Source: Linnemannia elongata
Taxonomy: Eukaryota > Mortierellomycota > Mortierellomycetes > Mortierellales > Mortierellaceae
Direction: 5' to 3'
DNA length: 64,000 nt
NCBI GenBank assembly: GCA_036320915.1
Contig: JAXBDG010000001.1
Span: 2,108,001-2,172,000, forward strand
The position numbers were made by a program, and so were the translations under genes. The stretch's first letter is position 1; the number at the start of each line of letters is the position of its first letter. This document shows positions 48,335-59,974 of the stretch, in pieces. Below the pieces are notes generated by a model. The model was not told the DNA's origin and searched no databases. It saw nothing but the letters and a program-made list of their open reading frames with translations.

Positions 48335-51300
48335 TAAGATACGAAGCAGCACGAAAAAGTACTCTTTCCCTCCTGAACATTCTTCTCGTGTGCAAGTCTC
48401 CCCTTTCTTAGTTCTGTCTCCTTGAATACAGCAAACGAGAAAAGGCTGGACGGACCCTGGTTCATCGATCCTCTACTGAACCAGCCAGCCGACTCCTAGA
48501 CAAATACGTTGCCTTTGATTCACCCTCGCTCCCTCTTTCTCCATGTCCCCAAAATAACAAACATCGCGACGCGCGCGTTCTTTCTGCATCTCCGTGTGTC
48601 TGCCGCTGTCTGCCTGTCTGCTCCAACAGCAACAAGCCAGTCCAAAAAAGTGCGAAAACTGGTATGGTTTTTGTGTGCGGGTGTTTTTGTTGTGTGTGTC
48701 TTGTAATGCGATTTTCGATTCGTTCGCGATGACAGGGATAGACAGGCATGAATGGCGGGTTAAAATTAGATTGCCAGTGCGTCGTACACACTCATATAAA
48801 AAAAATGCACAAAAAACACCTCAGAGGGAGGGAAGGACAGAAGGCATGGATGGGAGAGGGTGGGTGGGTGAAGACAGGGAGAGACAGACAGGAGAGCCAA
48901 GTTCCAAATAAAATGATAAACAACAACATAAACAACTCTCCCAGAGGTCCACAAGACTGAGTAAGAAAAAAGCACAAAATAATTACGCAAGATGATCAGG
49001 GTATCCCGCAAGGAACATTTATGCTGTACAAAGAGGGGAAAAAAAAAGCATGCATTCCCAGTAATGCCTTGCTGTCAATAAGAACAGCAACACCACAACA
49101 CAACAACAACAAACGCCATGTTTATGATAATCTTCTTCTTCCTCGGACAAAAGGGCAATTGAGAACGCATAAAAACCGGGTAGAAGGAATTGATGACCCA
49201 ATTGAAGAACAAAGCGCTGATGTCGGGGTGAAGGAGTATGCGAAGCGCAGTGGAGTGCATTGGAGTGGAGTCGGGCAGGAGTGGAGTGGAGGCATGTCGT
49301 AGGAAGATTGAAGATGATGCGGAGGATTAGGAGGCAGACGCGTCAACGGACGACGGTATGGAGATTGCCATCTCACTCGTTGTTCTTTCCTTCCTCTCTT
49401 TTTTTTTTCCCGAGGCAGGCATGGTCCGAGTCCCGGCTGTCTGGGAACTTGGTCGCGTGCGCGATGTTGGAATAGGAAGAGGGGCTGTAGCACCATTCAA
49501 GTCCAGCTCGACACAACAAACCCAGCGAGCACTGACACACACTGCCTTTCTGCGCAAAGCTCGAGGGCGTGCAAGCTTGACCTGAAACAGGTCATCCAGG
49601 ACTGTTCTTCCTTGTTTGGCACCAAGGCAGCTTTTTTTTTGTATGAACCGAAAGGTAAAAAGGGGGGAGAAGTGTTTGTTGACAAGTGGGTCTCCGAGGT
49701 TGTAAAAAGGGGGTGGAGTAAAGGTCAGGCTGCGCTGGGTGGGGTAGTGAAGGGGAGCGGTAGGTAGGTTGGCCCTGTCCAGGGTGAGACGGAGAGAGCT
49801 AAGTAGGGTGAGAGATTGTGGGGATTCTGTTTACCTGGCGATCTTGAGAGATGTAAGACAGGACAGAGAAGATGAAGAGTGGATAAGAAATGTGATGCTA
49901 ATGGAGATGGAGGATGGAGAGAGCGAGTGGTGTGTTTTGTCGGGTGTGAGATGACGAACTGAGTTGGTTGTTGGGTGTGCAGTAGGGTGTAATCCTAAGG
50001 GGAAGGGGACCAACACTGCAAAGAGATGAAGGATGATGAATGTCCTTGCGTCTGCAGGGGTCAGGAGTTTAAGGCGACTGATGGTTCCTGGCGGCTGGTT
50101 CTGGGGATTAGGGTTCCTGTGGTGAAGGGGTGGGTTGTGGCTACTTCTGCTGCAGTGCGTGCCGCATTGGTTTGACTGAGGTGAAGTGAGGGCAACAGAA
50201 CTGAACAGGGCAGGAAGAGGTTTAAGAAAAAAAGGTTGTCCGCTCAGTACTCACACACAAGGGATTAAAGTCCTGTGGGCAGATAGGGGAGCAATGATGG
50301 TTCATGAGATCACAAATCTGCGATACCGAAATTAAGGCTGCCAATTCATCTCCTTCCTTTGCGTTGGCCGAGTAAACCACCTTTCCTCCAACAAAGGCAT
50401 CATCAGCAACAAAAATAAAAGCAATGGCTCCCTGTGCTTTTCTCGGGTTTTGTGTTTAATTCGCACCTCACAATTCATCGCCCCTTCCAATGCTTCCATG
50501 AACGATATAAACAAGTTTTAGTGTTTACATCTTTTGTCCCTGCCCCTTCGCTCTTGCTCTGCCTTTTTCTTGACTTTGGTTTACCAGGCTCAACAGAACT
50601 GTAACTCTTACTAACAACAAGACTTATTGACTGAAAATCTTCTTGTTCTTGACCTCCTCTCAATCAAAGATGCCCTTACCCCCTCTTTTTGACTGTCCAA
50701 TGGCATTATACAGAGTTAAGCATGGACAGGTTCTATCATACTGTAGTCGGTTCTGGCGGTCTGGCCCTGGCCCTCTTACCTGACCACCTGGCTGTCCTGC
50801 CTTGTAATAATTTTAAAAAATGAAATATGAATTGGAACCAACAGATAATCAAGGCGCTCTCAATTTATATTTTATTTTTTTTTGCCTGTTTGTTTGACAA
50901 CTAACATGTTTGTTTTTTTTCTTTCCGAGAGAGATGAGAAATGGCCATTATCTGGGCGCTCGACTTGACAACGACAAGGAACAAGGAAATTGCCATGCAA
51001 GCAGAAGAAGGAGAGGAGAGGAGAGAAGAGGAGAGAGAGTCCTTCACTCATGCTCATTTCTATCTCCTTGCAGTTGCCATACCGGCACCTTATAAACAAT
51101 TGACATGAGCTGCAGACGATATGAGAATGGAAAGGGAGAGGCAAAATTGAAACCTCAGGCACAGACTCCACTGCAAGGTGATAGTGCCTGAATCACATCA
51201 TTCGATTAGGGGTTGGGCGAGAGTCCAATCGAATTTGAAAAATCATGTGATGCTAAATTTGCGTGGATTCAATATACCAAGCATCGAAAGTTTTTAATTC

Positions 51301-51646
51301 TGCAATGGATTTTTTTGTTGTTTAAGCTCCCAGTACTGCGATTATTTTGTTCGGTCCTTCTCTTTTTCTTCAAGTAAGATCCAGCGTTACAAGGACGACA
51401 GAGAGACGCAAGGCCAATTCACCACCATCGTCGCCGAAAGGGAGGGGTGCAATCGCATCAGGCAGAGGAGCGAGTCGGGACTCTCAGGAAGACCATCCGA
51501 ATCCTGGGATGATCATCGCTTCGCTACCCACCTTTCTTTATCGACCGATGATGCATGATGGCACGATGCTGGGTTACTTCAGAATAGGGAGGAGAAACTA
51601 ACGGCTTTTTTTTTTTATTTTTTTATTTATGCCACCGTCAGTCAAG

Positions 51647-52330
51647 ATGCAGTTCTTCGTGAAGTCCCTTACCGGCACTTTCGCCGTCAACGCCCAGTCT
51701 GGCGATAACATCAACAATGTCAAGGCCATGATCCAGGAGCGCGAGGGTACGTTTTTCACTTGTCGGCAGGAACATTCAAGGATCTGGACGTGAATCTATG
51801 ATTCAGGATTCGGGATTTCGACCTTTCAATCGACTTTTTATGACTATGCATGAGTTTTGTTGTTCTCGTCGCTACTGCTGTAGTTCCCGGGAGAAAGAAT
51901 CAAAAAACTAAGTCGAGACGACTCTCCTCTTTTTCCTTTTCTTCTCATATCGGAACGATGATCAGGTGTCGCTGCCGCTGTCCAGCGCCTCTCCTTCGGT
52001 GGAAAGACTCTCTCCTCTGAGACTCTCCTTGCCACCATCCCCGCCATGTCCACTTTGGACCTTAACGTCGACCTTTTGGGAGGTGGTAAGAAGCGTAAGA
52101 AGAAGACCTACACCACCCCCAAGAAGATCAAGCACAAGAAGAGAAAGGTCAAGTTGGCCGTTCTCAAGTTCTACCAGGTCGATGGTAACGGCAAGATCAC
52201 CCGTCTCCGTCGTGAGTGCCCCTCCGAGACCTGCGGCGCTGGTGTCTTCATGGCCTGGCACCACGACCGTCAGTACTGCGGTCGCTGCGGTCTGACCTAC
52301 GTCTTCAAGAAGGAGGGCGAGACTGCTTAA
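51647..52330 (+). CDS. RPS31: Diverged ubiquitin-like protein fused to ribosomal protein eS31
   Basis: Exons 51647-51746 and 51966-52330 give 154 residues. Residues 1-73 align with ubiquitin (start [10 protein letters not shown], middle [21 protein letters not shown]) and end in a run of Gly, the cleavage site. The rest is eS31: [20 protein letters not shown], then a C4 zinc finger (CPSETC and YCGRC), which sits in the small ribosomal subunit. The ubiquitin-like part is one or two residues shorter than ubiquitin and lacks Ile44, His68 and both tail arginines, while Lys48 remains. An in-frame ATG at 51629 would add six residues, but it lies inside a T-rich tract before a cag acceptor, so 51647, giving the canonical MQ start, is preferred. 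Confidence 0.95.
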
Positions 52331-53095
52331 ACGCGGTTCTTCCTTGGACTCTTTTATTCCCGAATAAAAACCTTCTGCAATATCTAAATCTTATCTTTGT
52401 CAAGGATCTTTGTGCATGGATATATTGATCAACTGCCACCTATGCAGCAATTGAAAATTGGAGTGTGCAATTATTGCCAAAGATAACGACGAATATGACT
52501 TCGCGGAGAAGGATATGGCAAAATGACCTGAAATAGCAATTAGGCCAGACCCTCCTTTGGCGCTCCTTGCGCAGAGTGTGGGTCGAGTTGGCGGCTCGTC
52601 CCGAAGCACTGCCAAAATTTCCATTTGTAGTGGTGAAAGTTGCCCCGTCAACAAGCCACCTCTTGGAGGAAGCGAGACTCTCACGCCTTGCTTGACCCCA
52701 GGGGCCATCTCACTTTTCCACTTTTCTTCTAACTTCATTCATCACACCTCCCTTTACATTTCACATCCAACAACTCTTACTCCTGGACCTTCAAGCTCAT
52801 CAGGACCCTCTAAACCATAGACTACCAAACCAAGTCGACTCGCATCTCGGAAAATACCCATCGGAACACGTTCGTGACACGTCCCGCCTGCAATCATATC
52901 CCACCACCAACTTCGGCCACCAATTTCCTCATCGACTTACTCTCACATCCGCCTGAACTACAACTCAAAGCTCTGGAAGCGCTCCTGAACTACTTTTCAG
53001 ACGAGCCCTACTTTATCACCGCCCACTCGCATTTACGAGCTTATCCGACGGTGATCAATTGAAGAAGCGAACCGGGAATATTTTAACAAGAAACG
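52331..53095. other. Intergenic, eS31 3' flank and OPA3-like promoter
   Basis: No supported gene. The open frame at 52874-53062 lacks a domain. Nothing else seen. Confidence 0.45.
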
Positions 53096-54441
53096 ATGTC
53101 CGCTGTTAAGCTTGGCTTCTTGGCCATTCGCACGATCGCCAAACCCATCGCCAACTCTATAAAGTCCTACAGTGCCAAGCATCCAAAGTAAACCTCAATT
53201 GAAACTTCACCCCGCCCATGCGAAAATTCACTGCTAGACTCGTCGAATGCCGATATTGACCCTCATCCTGTTTCTTCTTTTTCACCATGAACGAATAGGT
53301 TTAGAGACGCGTGCATCAGTGTCGCCCAGGTATGCTACTGGCTATTGTTGTTGAGGGCATCGATTTGATACCAGGAAGCAATGGAAAGCGCAAGCAGGAC
53401 TGTTACTTACACCACCCCCATGTTACCTCTGTCTGTTGGAAACCGCTAGTTCTCGCATAAAACAGAGATGCAGCTCAAGATGAAGTTTTTGGGGTACAAA
53501 GTCGAGTCGATTCGTCCCCTGAACGATGCCAGGTACGAGTCTTGCAAGGAAACGTTTATGAGAAGGGCTTGGTAGCTTGAACTTTCTGAGAACTGAGGTT
53601 GTGCTGCAACTACTGACCGGGCATATGTCTCATTTTTTTATTTTATTTTTCACCCAATTAGAGCTGTTGAGATGGGAGCCAACTTTTTGGGCGAGGCTAT
53701 TATCTTTGGCGTGGCTGGATCGTTGATCATCCTAGAGAATGCCAGGTAATAATGAGAATCGGATGATAGCTGTATTGCCAACTCGAAAAGCTGTTCTATA
53801 TCCCCAAGAGTACCCAAAATCTCACTTCAAGCCCAAAAAAAATGTGAATCAATAGGACGCGAATGAACGCGAGAGATCGCAAGAACCACGTCGACGACAC
53901 ACTCGACAACCTCCTGCTGATCACATCCGAACTGCGGGAAGAACTGAAAGAGCTGGAGGTGACCTCGGACAAAAAGATTCAGGACCTGCAAAACGAGAAC
54001 GTCGTGCTGAAACGAACACTGAACGAGATTTTGGATGTCAGTCTGCGTCTTCGGAATCATACCCCCTACAGCGGACAGGAGATCGGAATCGGCAATGCCG
54101 CGGGCGGATTTGTACTGCAGATCGCGGACGAGCCTATGATTCGATCGTTCCCTGCAGACCCTGTGGCGCCGCCACCATCGCCTCCAACTTCGCCAATCGT
54201 CAACAATGCTCCTTCCTCGACTGCCTCGACACCGCTGCAGTCTTCTTATGATTTCCATCACGAGCACCATCAGTTAGGCCACCCACAGCATCAGGAGGAC
54301 TTCATTCTAATTGATCAGACCAACGGCACGTCCGTGCCCCACCACGAACAACCAAAAAAGTCACGATGGGAGAGCTTGACTTTTAGCTGGCCTTCATCTG
54401 GCTCTTCGTCTGGCTCTTCTTCCACGCCCTCTGCTGCATAG
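53096..54441 (+). CDS. OPA3: OPA3-family mitochondrial protein with long C-terminal extension
   Basis: Exons 53096-53187, 53299-53329, 53450-53532, 53662-53745 and 53856-54441 give 291 residues. The N-terminal part matches OPA3: MSAVKLGFLAIRTIAKPIAN, then KHPKFRDACISVAQ, MQLKMKFLGYKVESIRPLND, RAVEMGANFLGEAIIFGVAG and a helix with LIILENARRTR. These proteins associate with the mitochondrial membrane. The last exon adds a coiled coil (ELREELKELEVTSDKKIQDL, with heptad-like spacing) and a Pro/Ser/His-rich tail ending in Trp/Ser repeats. Fungal OPA3 proteins often have coiled coils, but the tail here is long. Very small exons (31, 83 and 84 nt) could cause gene callers to miss the N-terminus. Confidence 0.93.
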
Positions 54442-56069
54442 TTTTTTTTCCATTTTTTTTTTTCTTTTACGCCACTATTGTACTAGACAGTGAAATGAGC
54501 ATTCAATATAATCGAATGACTCCTTCTCATAGACAACCTAACGCCCACCGCCCATTGCCTGCCTCATTGCATACCATTTTTATTTGTTGTTTTGGAGGTG
54601 AAGCGGTCTAGACACTTCCTCCGCGATAAACCAACCACTTGACTCTTTTATTGTTATCTGGTGGCCTCCTAGTTGCCGTTGTTTGTTGTTTGTGGAAAAA
54701 AAAAAAAAAAAATAGGATATATTGTCGTAGGTTTTCATTGTCGTGGAAGAATACGCTCTTCTTTAGTTTTGTTTTGTTTGTTGCGGTTGTTGTTGTTTGA
54801 ATTGCTAAAATTTGGCCACTGATGCCGAAAGGCACTTTGAATCAAAGCGCCGCTCTCGCTCGCACTTCCGTTTGTCGTTTACTGTACGTTGTCAGCGCAG
54901 TTGGCGTGAGCTCTTTACCGGACTCGAAATGCAATGCAACACGTTGGCAGACACATACATGTATCGCGGCAAAAATAGGTATGAACGTCGTCTTCAGACA
55001 ACTGATCCAGAGAAAAAGGCCGCAACAGCCATATGGGTATCTGCGTGCGCTTGTGACAGTTGGCTAATGGCTGATTGTCACTGGAATGGCCTTTTCTACG
55101 ATGACTTATGTGCCTGCAAGAATTTTTTAAAGAGAAAGAAGGGTCTCGGTTGAGTTGGTTCGATCGCGAGGGAAAGAGGGTGAGTTTGTCCTGTGCTGAG
55201 GCACAAGCGGAATGAAGAGCTCGTACCTTGTTACCTCCTTCTTTGTTGAGTTTGTTCTACTCTGTTGACCTTTCGATGTCTCGATAACTCACATAGAGAC
55301 TTGTGTCAAATTTTCTCCTTGCTGCGGGCTGGCGTGCCAGAGTGGAGGTTTTTTCATCCATGCATCACCCCGGAAGAGACATCAATGGGGCACACATACT
55401 CTATCTCTATATTTTCTTAGAGGCGTGCCAGTTGCACTAAAAACGGAAGCCTCATCCGTTTGTTTATTTGTTCTCCCCTTCCATCGAAATCTTTGTCGCT
55501 TGCTTGCAGCAGCAGTTAAAAGTTGCAAACAGCACACTCAACGCACCCCATGACGCCCCTGCCTTGCCTTGCATATTCGCCTCTCAGCCTGTTCCCCCAT
55601 GGCCGCAAAAGAACGAAAAAAGATAAATACATGGACGGGTAACAACAATGCGATGCAGGCGAATGGAAGGAAGGCGGTCTGTTAGGTGAGATCGATCATC
55701 GCCGCATGAGGACTCTTTTCACTTACTGTTTTATCGTTTGTTTGCTGTTGATATTTGTTTGCTGTTCACATCCCTTGTCCTCTGCATCCGTTTCCACCGC
55801 AGCCCTTTGCTCCATCTTATTTTTTTGTTGCTAGTCTTGACTCGAGTCTCGCTCTCCTGTGTTATTTTGTTCTCAGGCGCGTCGCTGTCCATTTTTTCTT
55901 CCACGCTCCTTGCTGTCTCTCCGTCTTCTCATACACACTCTCTCCTTTTAATCCATCTCGCCATCGCGATGCAAACAGGCAAAAAGGAAACAGATGTTAC
56001 CGCACTCTGCATGTTGTTGTTTTTTTGCGCCTAGACACATACACACACTCACATACATCCCACCCATCC

Positions 56070-56094
56070 CTCTCTCTCTCTCTCTCTCTCTCTC
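56070..56094. repeat. (CT)n microsatellite
   Basis: Uninterrupted run of about 12 TC units in intergenic DNA. Confidence 0.9.
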
Positions 56095-57590
56095 ATCGAA
56101 AACAACATGATGATCGCACATAAATATTCAAATTATGAATAAAATTACTAGCGCCCTTTCACTCATTTTCCCCTTTCTTCTTTCAGATGACGAGAAAGAA
56201 AGAAACAAGTATGCGCCCGGTCCAATCGCTTATAAAACCCTACCAACCTTCCATCGACGAATTGTTAAGCCCCTCTCCATTGCCCTATTGCGATCATGGT
56301 AAATAGTACCCACACGAGAGTAAAAAGAGTAGACAGATGCCCCGAGCGAGAAACAAGTGGGCAATACAAAAAAGGCCAGGCCGAGCACGTTTTGGTTTTT
56401 TTGTTTATTGTTGTTGTTATAATGGTCATCTGTTGACCTGGACACTGACGCTGACACACAATTCGCGTTTTTTTTTTTTTTTGTTGCGAGAGTCTGAGAA
56501 GGGGAAGAGAGGAGAGAGAGCTCTTATTACATACGAAAAAGATTAGCCCATTTGTTCCCAAATGGTAATTCTGATTACAAGACAGGAGGATGCAGACAGC
56601 TAGACAGCTAAACATGTGGTCCATTATGGACGAGCTTTAAAATAATTGCAAAAACCCATGCGAAGAGTAAAAGGTATCAGTGAGCGAAGGTGATGAGCAA
56701 TACCGGGAGGCATGGTCCTGATGCTCTCGGGATCATTCCTTTTCTTTTTCTGTTCTGGAAATTTTTAATATTCGATCGGATGGATTGGATTATCGATTGG
56801 CAGCAGGGGTGGACATAGGAGAGAGACAGTTAGCCGAGGATGACAGGGGTTTCGTAAGAATAGTCAATCTAGCCCATTTTTTTCTGATTGCCGTGCCGTG
56901 CACCTTTCCTCTTTCCAAATGTCTCATTATCGTCATCAGGGTATGATATGCAAGAGAACGAGAGGTGAGAAGCAGGGGGAGGGAGAGAGGACTAGGCTTC
57001 GGTTTTTTTTTTTTTTTTTGTTGTTGTCATGGATTATATGCGTATCTGGCATATAGTCAGACAGGTTATGGTTGCACCTGTGCTGTACTTTTGAACGAGT
57101 ATCTTTTGTTCTTTCGTTCATTACACAAAGGGCACAAAGAAAAAAAGCATGCCTAGGGCAAAGCAGGTAAGAGTTCCTTTTCATTTTCTTTGGTTCATTA
57201 CGAAGAAAGAAAAAGGGGAAAAGGAGGGAGCTAACTGAACACAGCGTTGGGTTGAGGCGATCACGAATGGAAAATGAAAATGCGAGGTTGACCTAGTCCT
57301 TGGTCCTCGTTTCTTGGTCTGTTTCATTAATGTGCTTCTTTTGGTCGCTACCATGTTGAATGACCATGATGTGTGAAATATAAAAGCCACTGTGGGGAGT
57401 TGGAGGAAACTTCCCATGTATCATCAACACCAATCATCATCATTGTCCATCATTATCGCACGTTATTGTTTCTTTTCAATCGTGCATGTTAGTTAGACTC
57501 AATCGCAGTAGCTCAAAAAAAACGAGGGGCTGACTGTAAGTCTACATTACGGACAAACACACCTCATCGCCAATCGCACTTGTAAAACGA

Positions 57591-57630
57591 TAGAACAGTA
57601 GAACGGTAAACGGTAGAATGGTAGAAAAGG
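57591..57630. repeat. Degenerate TAGAACAG-like tandem repeat
   Basis: Five imperfect units (tagaacag, tagaacgg, taaacgg, tagaatgg, tagaaaagg) resembling the perfect array at 41240-41263. Confidence 0.65.
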
Positions 57631-59974
57631 AGAGCCAGGTTCCGAACAGATTGAAACCCCAGATATGATAGTTTTGAGGGAGCGGTTGGACAAGAGGCGG
57701 TGCCCTGATGGGCTCCTACCTCATCGGAGCGAGCGGAGGTATTAGCCCTGCTGGTGGTCAACGCGACTCACCCTTTCATTCCGTATTGTAGTACTGTACT
57801 GCAGCCCAGTACTTGTGGTTATTTTTTCTCTCACCTCTGTCTCCCTCGTTTTGTCCCTCCTTCCTCCTCTCTCGTCAGTCGTCTGTTTGTAACCAATTGA
57901 GCCCTAGTTTGGTTTTGAGCAAAAAATAACATAAACAAACATCTATGAGAAGGAAAACTCGCAAGAAGAGTACTACGCCCTTTATACTTCTTTGTTTTGC
58001 TTGTTTGTTTGTTTCTCTATTCAATGGCCATCCAATTCATTTCCTCCCTTCTTCGCACTTTTTCGCAGATGTTTATTAGAAAGAAGGGCCAGAAGGTTCA
58101 GCAGGGTTTGTCCTTTCTCCTCACTTGCCTGGACAAACATACAGAAAGAGAGATGAATGAGGAGAGTGGAAAAATAGCAAGGTCAATAAGGTTTTTATTT
58201 GTATGTGTTGGCCCTCTCTCTGTTTGCTTTTTGTTGTTTTATTTTCCTTACCTTGCCTTGCAACTTGCCCAGGTCAGTCCTGACTGCTCTGTTAGATGTT
58301 TTTGTGTTGTGCTGTAGAGTATTGTTGTTGGGGGTCCATGGACTATTGGAAACAAGGTGCTCACACACTCCTTTTTCCTTCCTCTGTCTCGACCCCTACC
58401 TTGCTGCCTATCCGCTCCATCTCTGAGCAAAAATAAAATAAAACATAATGAGGAAAGAATAGCTTCTATGTTCCTTGTATGTAGCTTGCTCCGGGGTTAG
58501 AGTCCCTGTTCTTGTTCGAAGAGGACGTCTGATGTTATTCTAACAAGCATCTTGGAAGAAGGGAAGTGAGTGCAGAGTTTTTGAGTCGCAATGGCTTGTG
58601 GGACCGTGGCGAGACAAAGGAAAAGCAAGGCAACAAAAATCAACAACCGTTGTTGAACTGACCACAGAAGCTAAAAAGAAAGAGAGAGAGAAATGGACTG
58701 CTGCTTGTTGCTGTTGTGTTTAATGGTGAAAGACGGTGAGCGAGCATCGTGCAGGCAAGCGAGCATGTTAAGAAGGAAGGAAGGAAGTAGAGCAGCGGTG
58801 ATGATGATGAGGAATTGATAGCACAATTGAAAAGACAGACAGACAGACAAACAGGCGAACAATGAGAACAGAGAACAGGCAGCGATGATAGTACCATTCA
58901 AGGTGGATTGTTCGTTGATGAGTCGACACTCCGCTCCCCTCCCTTCTGTTCTCTCCCCTTTCCCTTCGATGTCGATTTTTCCCTTTTCCTTTCTTCTTTT
59001 GTAGTCGAACCCTCTTTTCCTTCCTTCTCCCTCCCCTCCCCCCTCCCTCTCTCTCTCTTTCTGTCTGTCTCTCTCTCTTACTCCACTCAACCCCTTCTCT
59101 TCTCTACATTTTTTCTGTCTTCTTTGTTCATTCTGTCCATCGATCTTTTCTTTTCTTTCTTTCATTCCTTCTTTTTCTTATTCTTTACATCATCCCCTTT
59201 TTTTGTCATTTCGAACTCTCCCCTCGTACCTCTTTTCTTTGTTTTCATTAACCCACCCTTACGACCTTCTCACTCTCTCTCTCTCTCTCACTCTTTGCAT
59301 CGCTCACTCTCACTCTCCTCTATCACCCTCACCCTCACTCTCGAACTTGCCCATTCGTCACCGTCGCCAATCGACAATATCATTTTCCTGCTATTAGCAC
59401 CCTCTCTCCCTACCATTGTCTTGCGCTCGACACTTACTCCCTCTTCGGCCGACAGCAATAACAACAGACAACCCTGTTCCCTCCACTCCGCAGACTTACA
59501 CTACTCATATTTTCCCCTTTATTTATCTCGGCCTATCTCGATCAATCACTATCCGCCTGTTTACATCGATATCATCCTACATACATACCCCTTTCTCTTT
59601 CTTATTATTTCCCTTGACACTTTTTTCCCTCGGACACAGCCGTTAAACCCACCGTTCGACACATCCATCTTCAAGCCCGACCACTCTCGACCCTCCCTCC
59701 CTTCCCACACTCCTCTCGCCCCCCTACATCCTACATCCATCCCTCCTACTCTGCAGCACTAGTCCGCGCCCTATTTTATTTAATTCCTGCACCCAACAGC
59801 ATCGACTCTCTCTTCCCACACTACTCTCTCTCTTTCCCCCCCTCCCTTGCACATATTCCTTTTTTATTCGCCAGCGCCATCACCGAACACTCTACCACCA
59901 TCACTCGTCCTTCTCCTTTCGAAAACGATTGCAACCCACAGGGACCCATTCTCCAGCCTCTCCAGCAGGCGGTC

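Larger units (their letters stand above)
45613..51646. other. 6-kb region without a supported gene
   Basis: The left part is the chitin synthase promoter. Open frames throughout are short and of low-complexity composition. I see two A40 tracts, a 14-bp palindrome at 48321-48334, a small hairpin at 46454-46475 (8-bp arms), and GA-rich sequence from 47100 to 47780. At the right end a T-rich acceptor ends at 51640 (ccaccgtcag), with a candidate donor at about 51374, so the eS31 fusion gene probably has a 5'UTR intron. No tRNA or rRNA found. Confidence 0.45.
54442..59974. other. 5.5-kb region without a supported gene; leader of the Zn2Cys6 regulator
   Basis: Left of 58.9 kb the sequence is mixed, with T-rich runs (54697-54713 and 57003-57019), a (CT)n repeat and many meaningless short frames. 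From about 58930 to 59850 it is very CT-rich, consistent with a long promoter or leader. After an acceptor-like gccag at 59871 the frame of the regulator is open but has no ATG before 59975. Confidence 0.4.

Noticed and set aside
51629..51646. Upstream in-frame ATG for the eS31 fusion
   Set aside because: Lies in a T-rich tract before a cag acceptor, so probably intronic; it would also put six residues before the conserved ubiquitin-like start.
54812..55153. 113-codon frame upstream of the Zn2Cys6 leader
   Set aside because: No recognisable motif; a second frame overlaps it, and composition does not look coding.
58908..59762. 284-codon frame in the CT-rich tract
   Set aside because: Leu/Ser/Phe/Pro-only composition is the expected translation of a pyrimidine tract; no domain.
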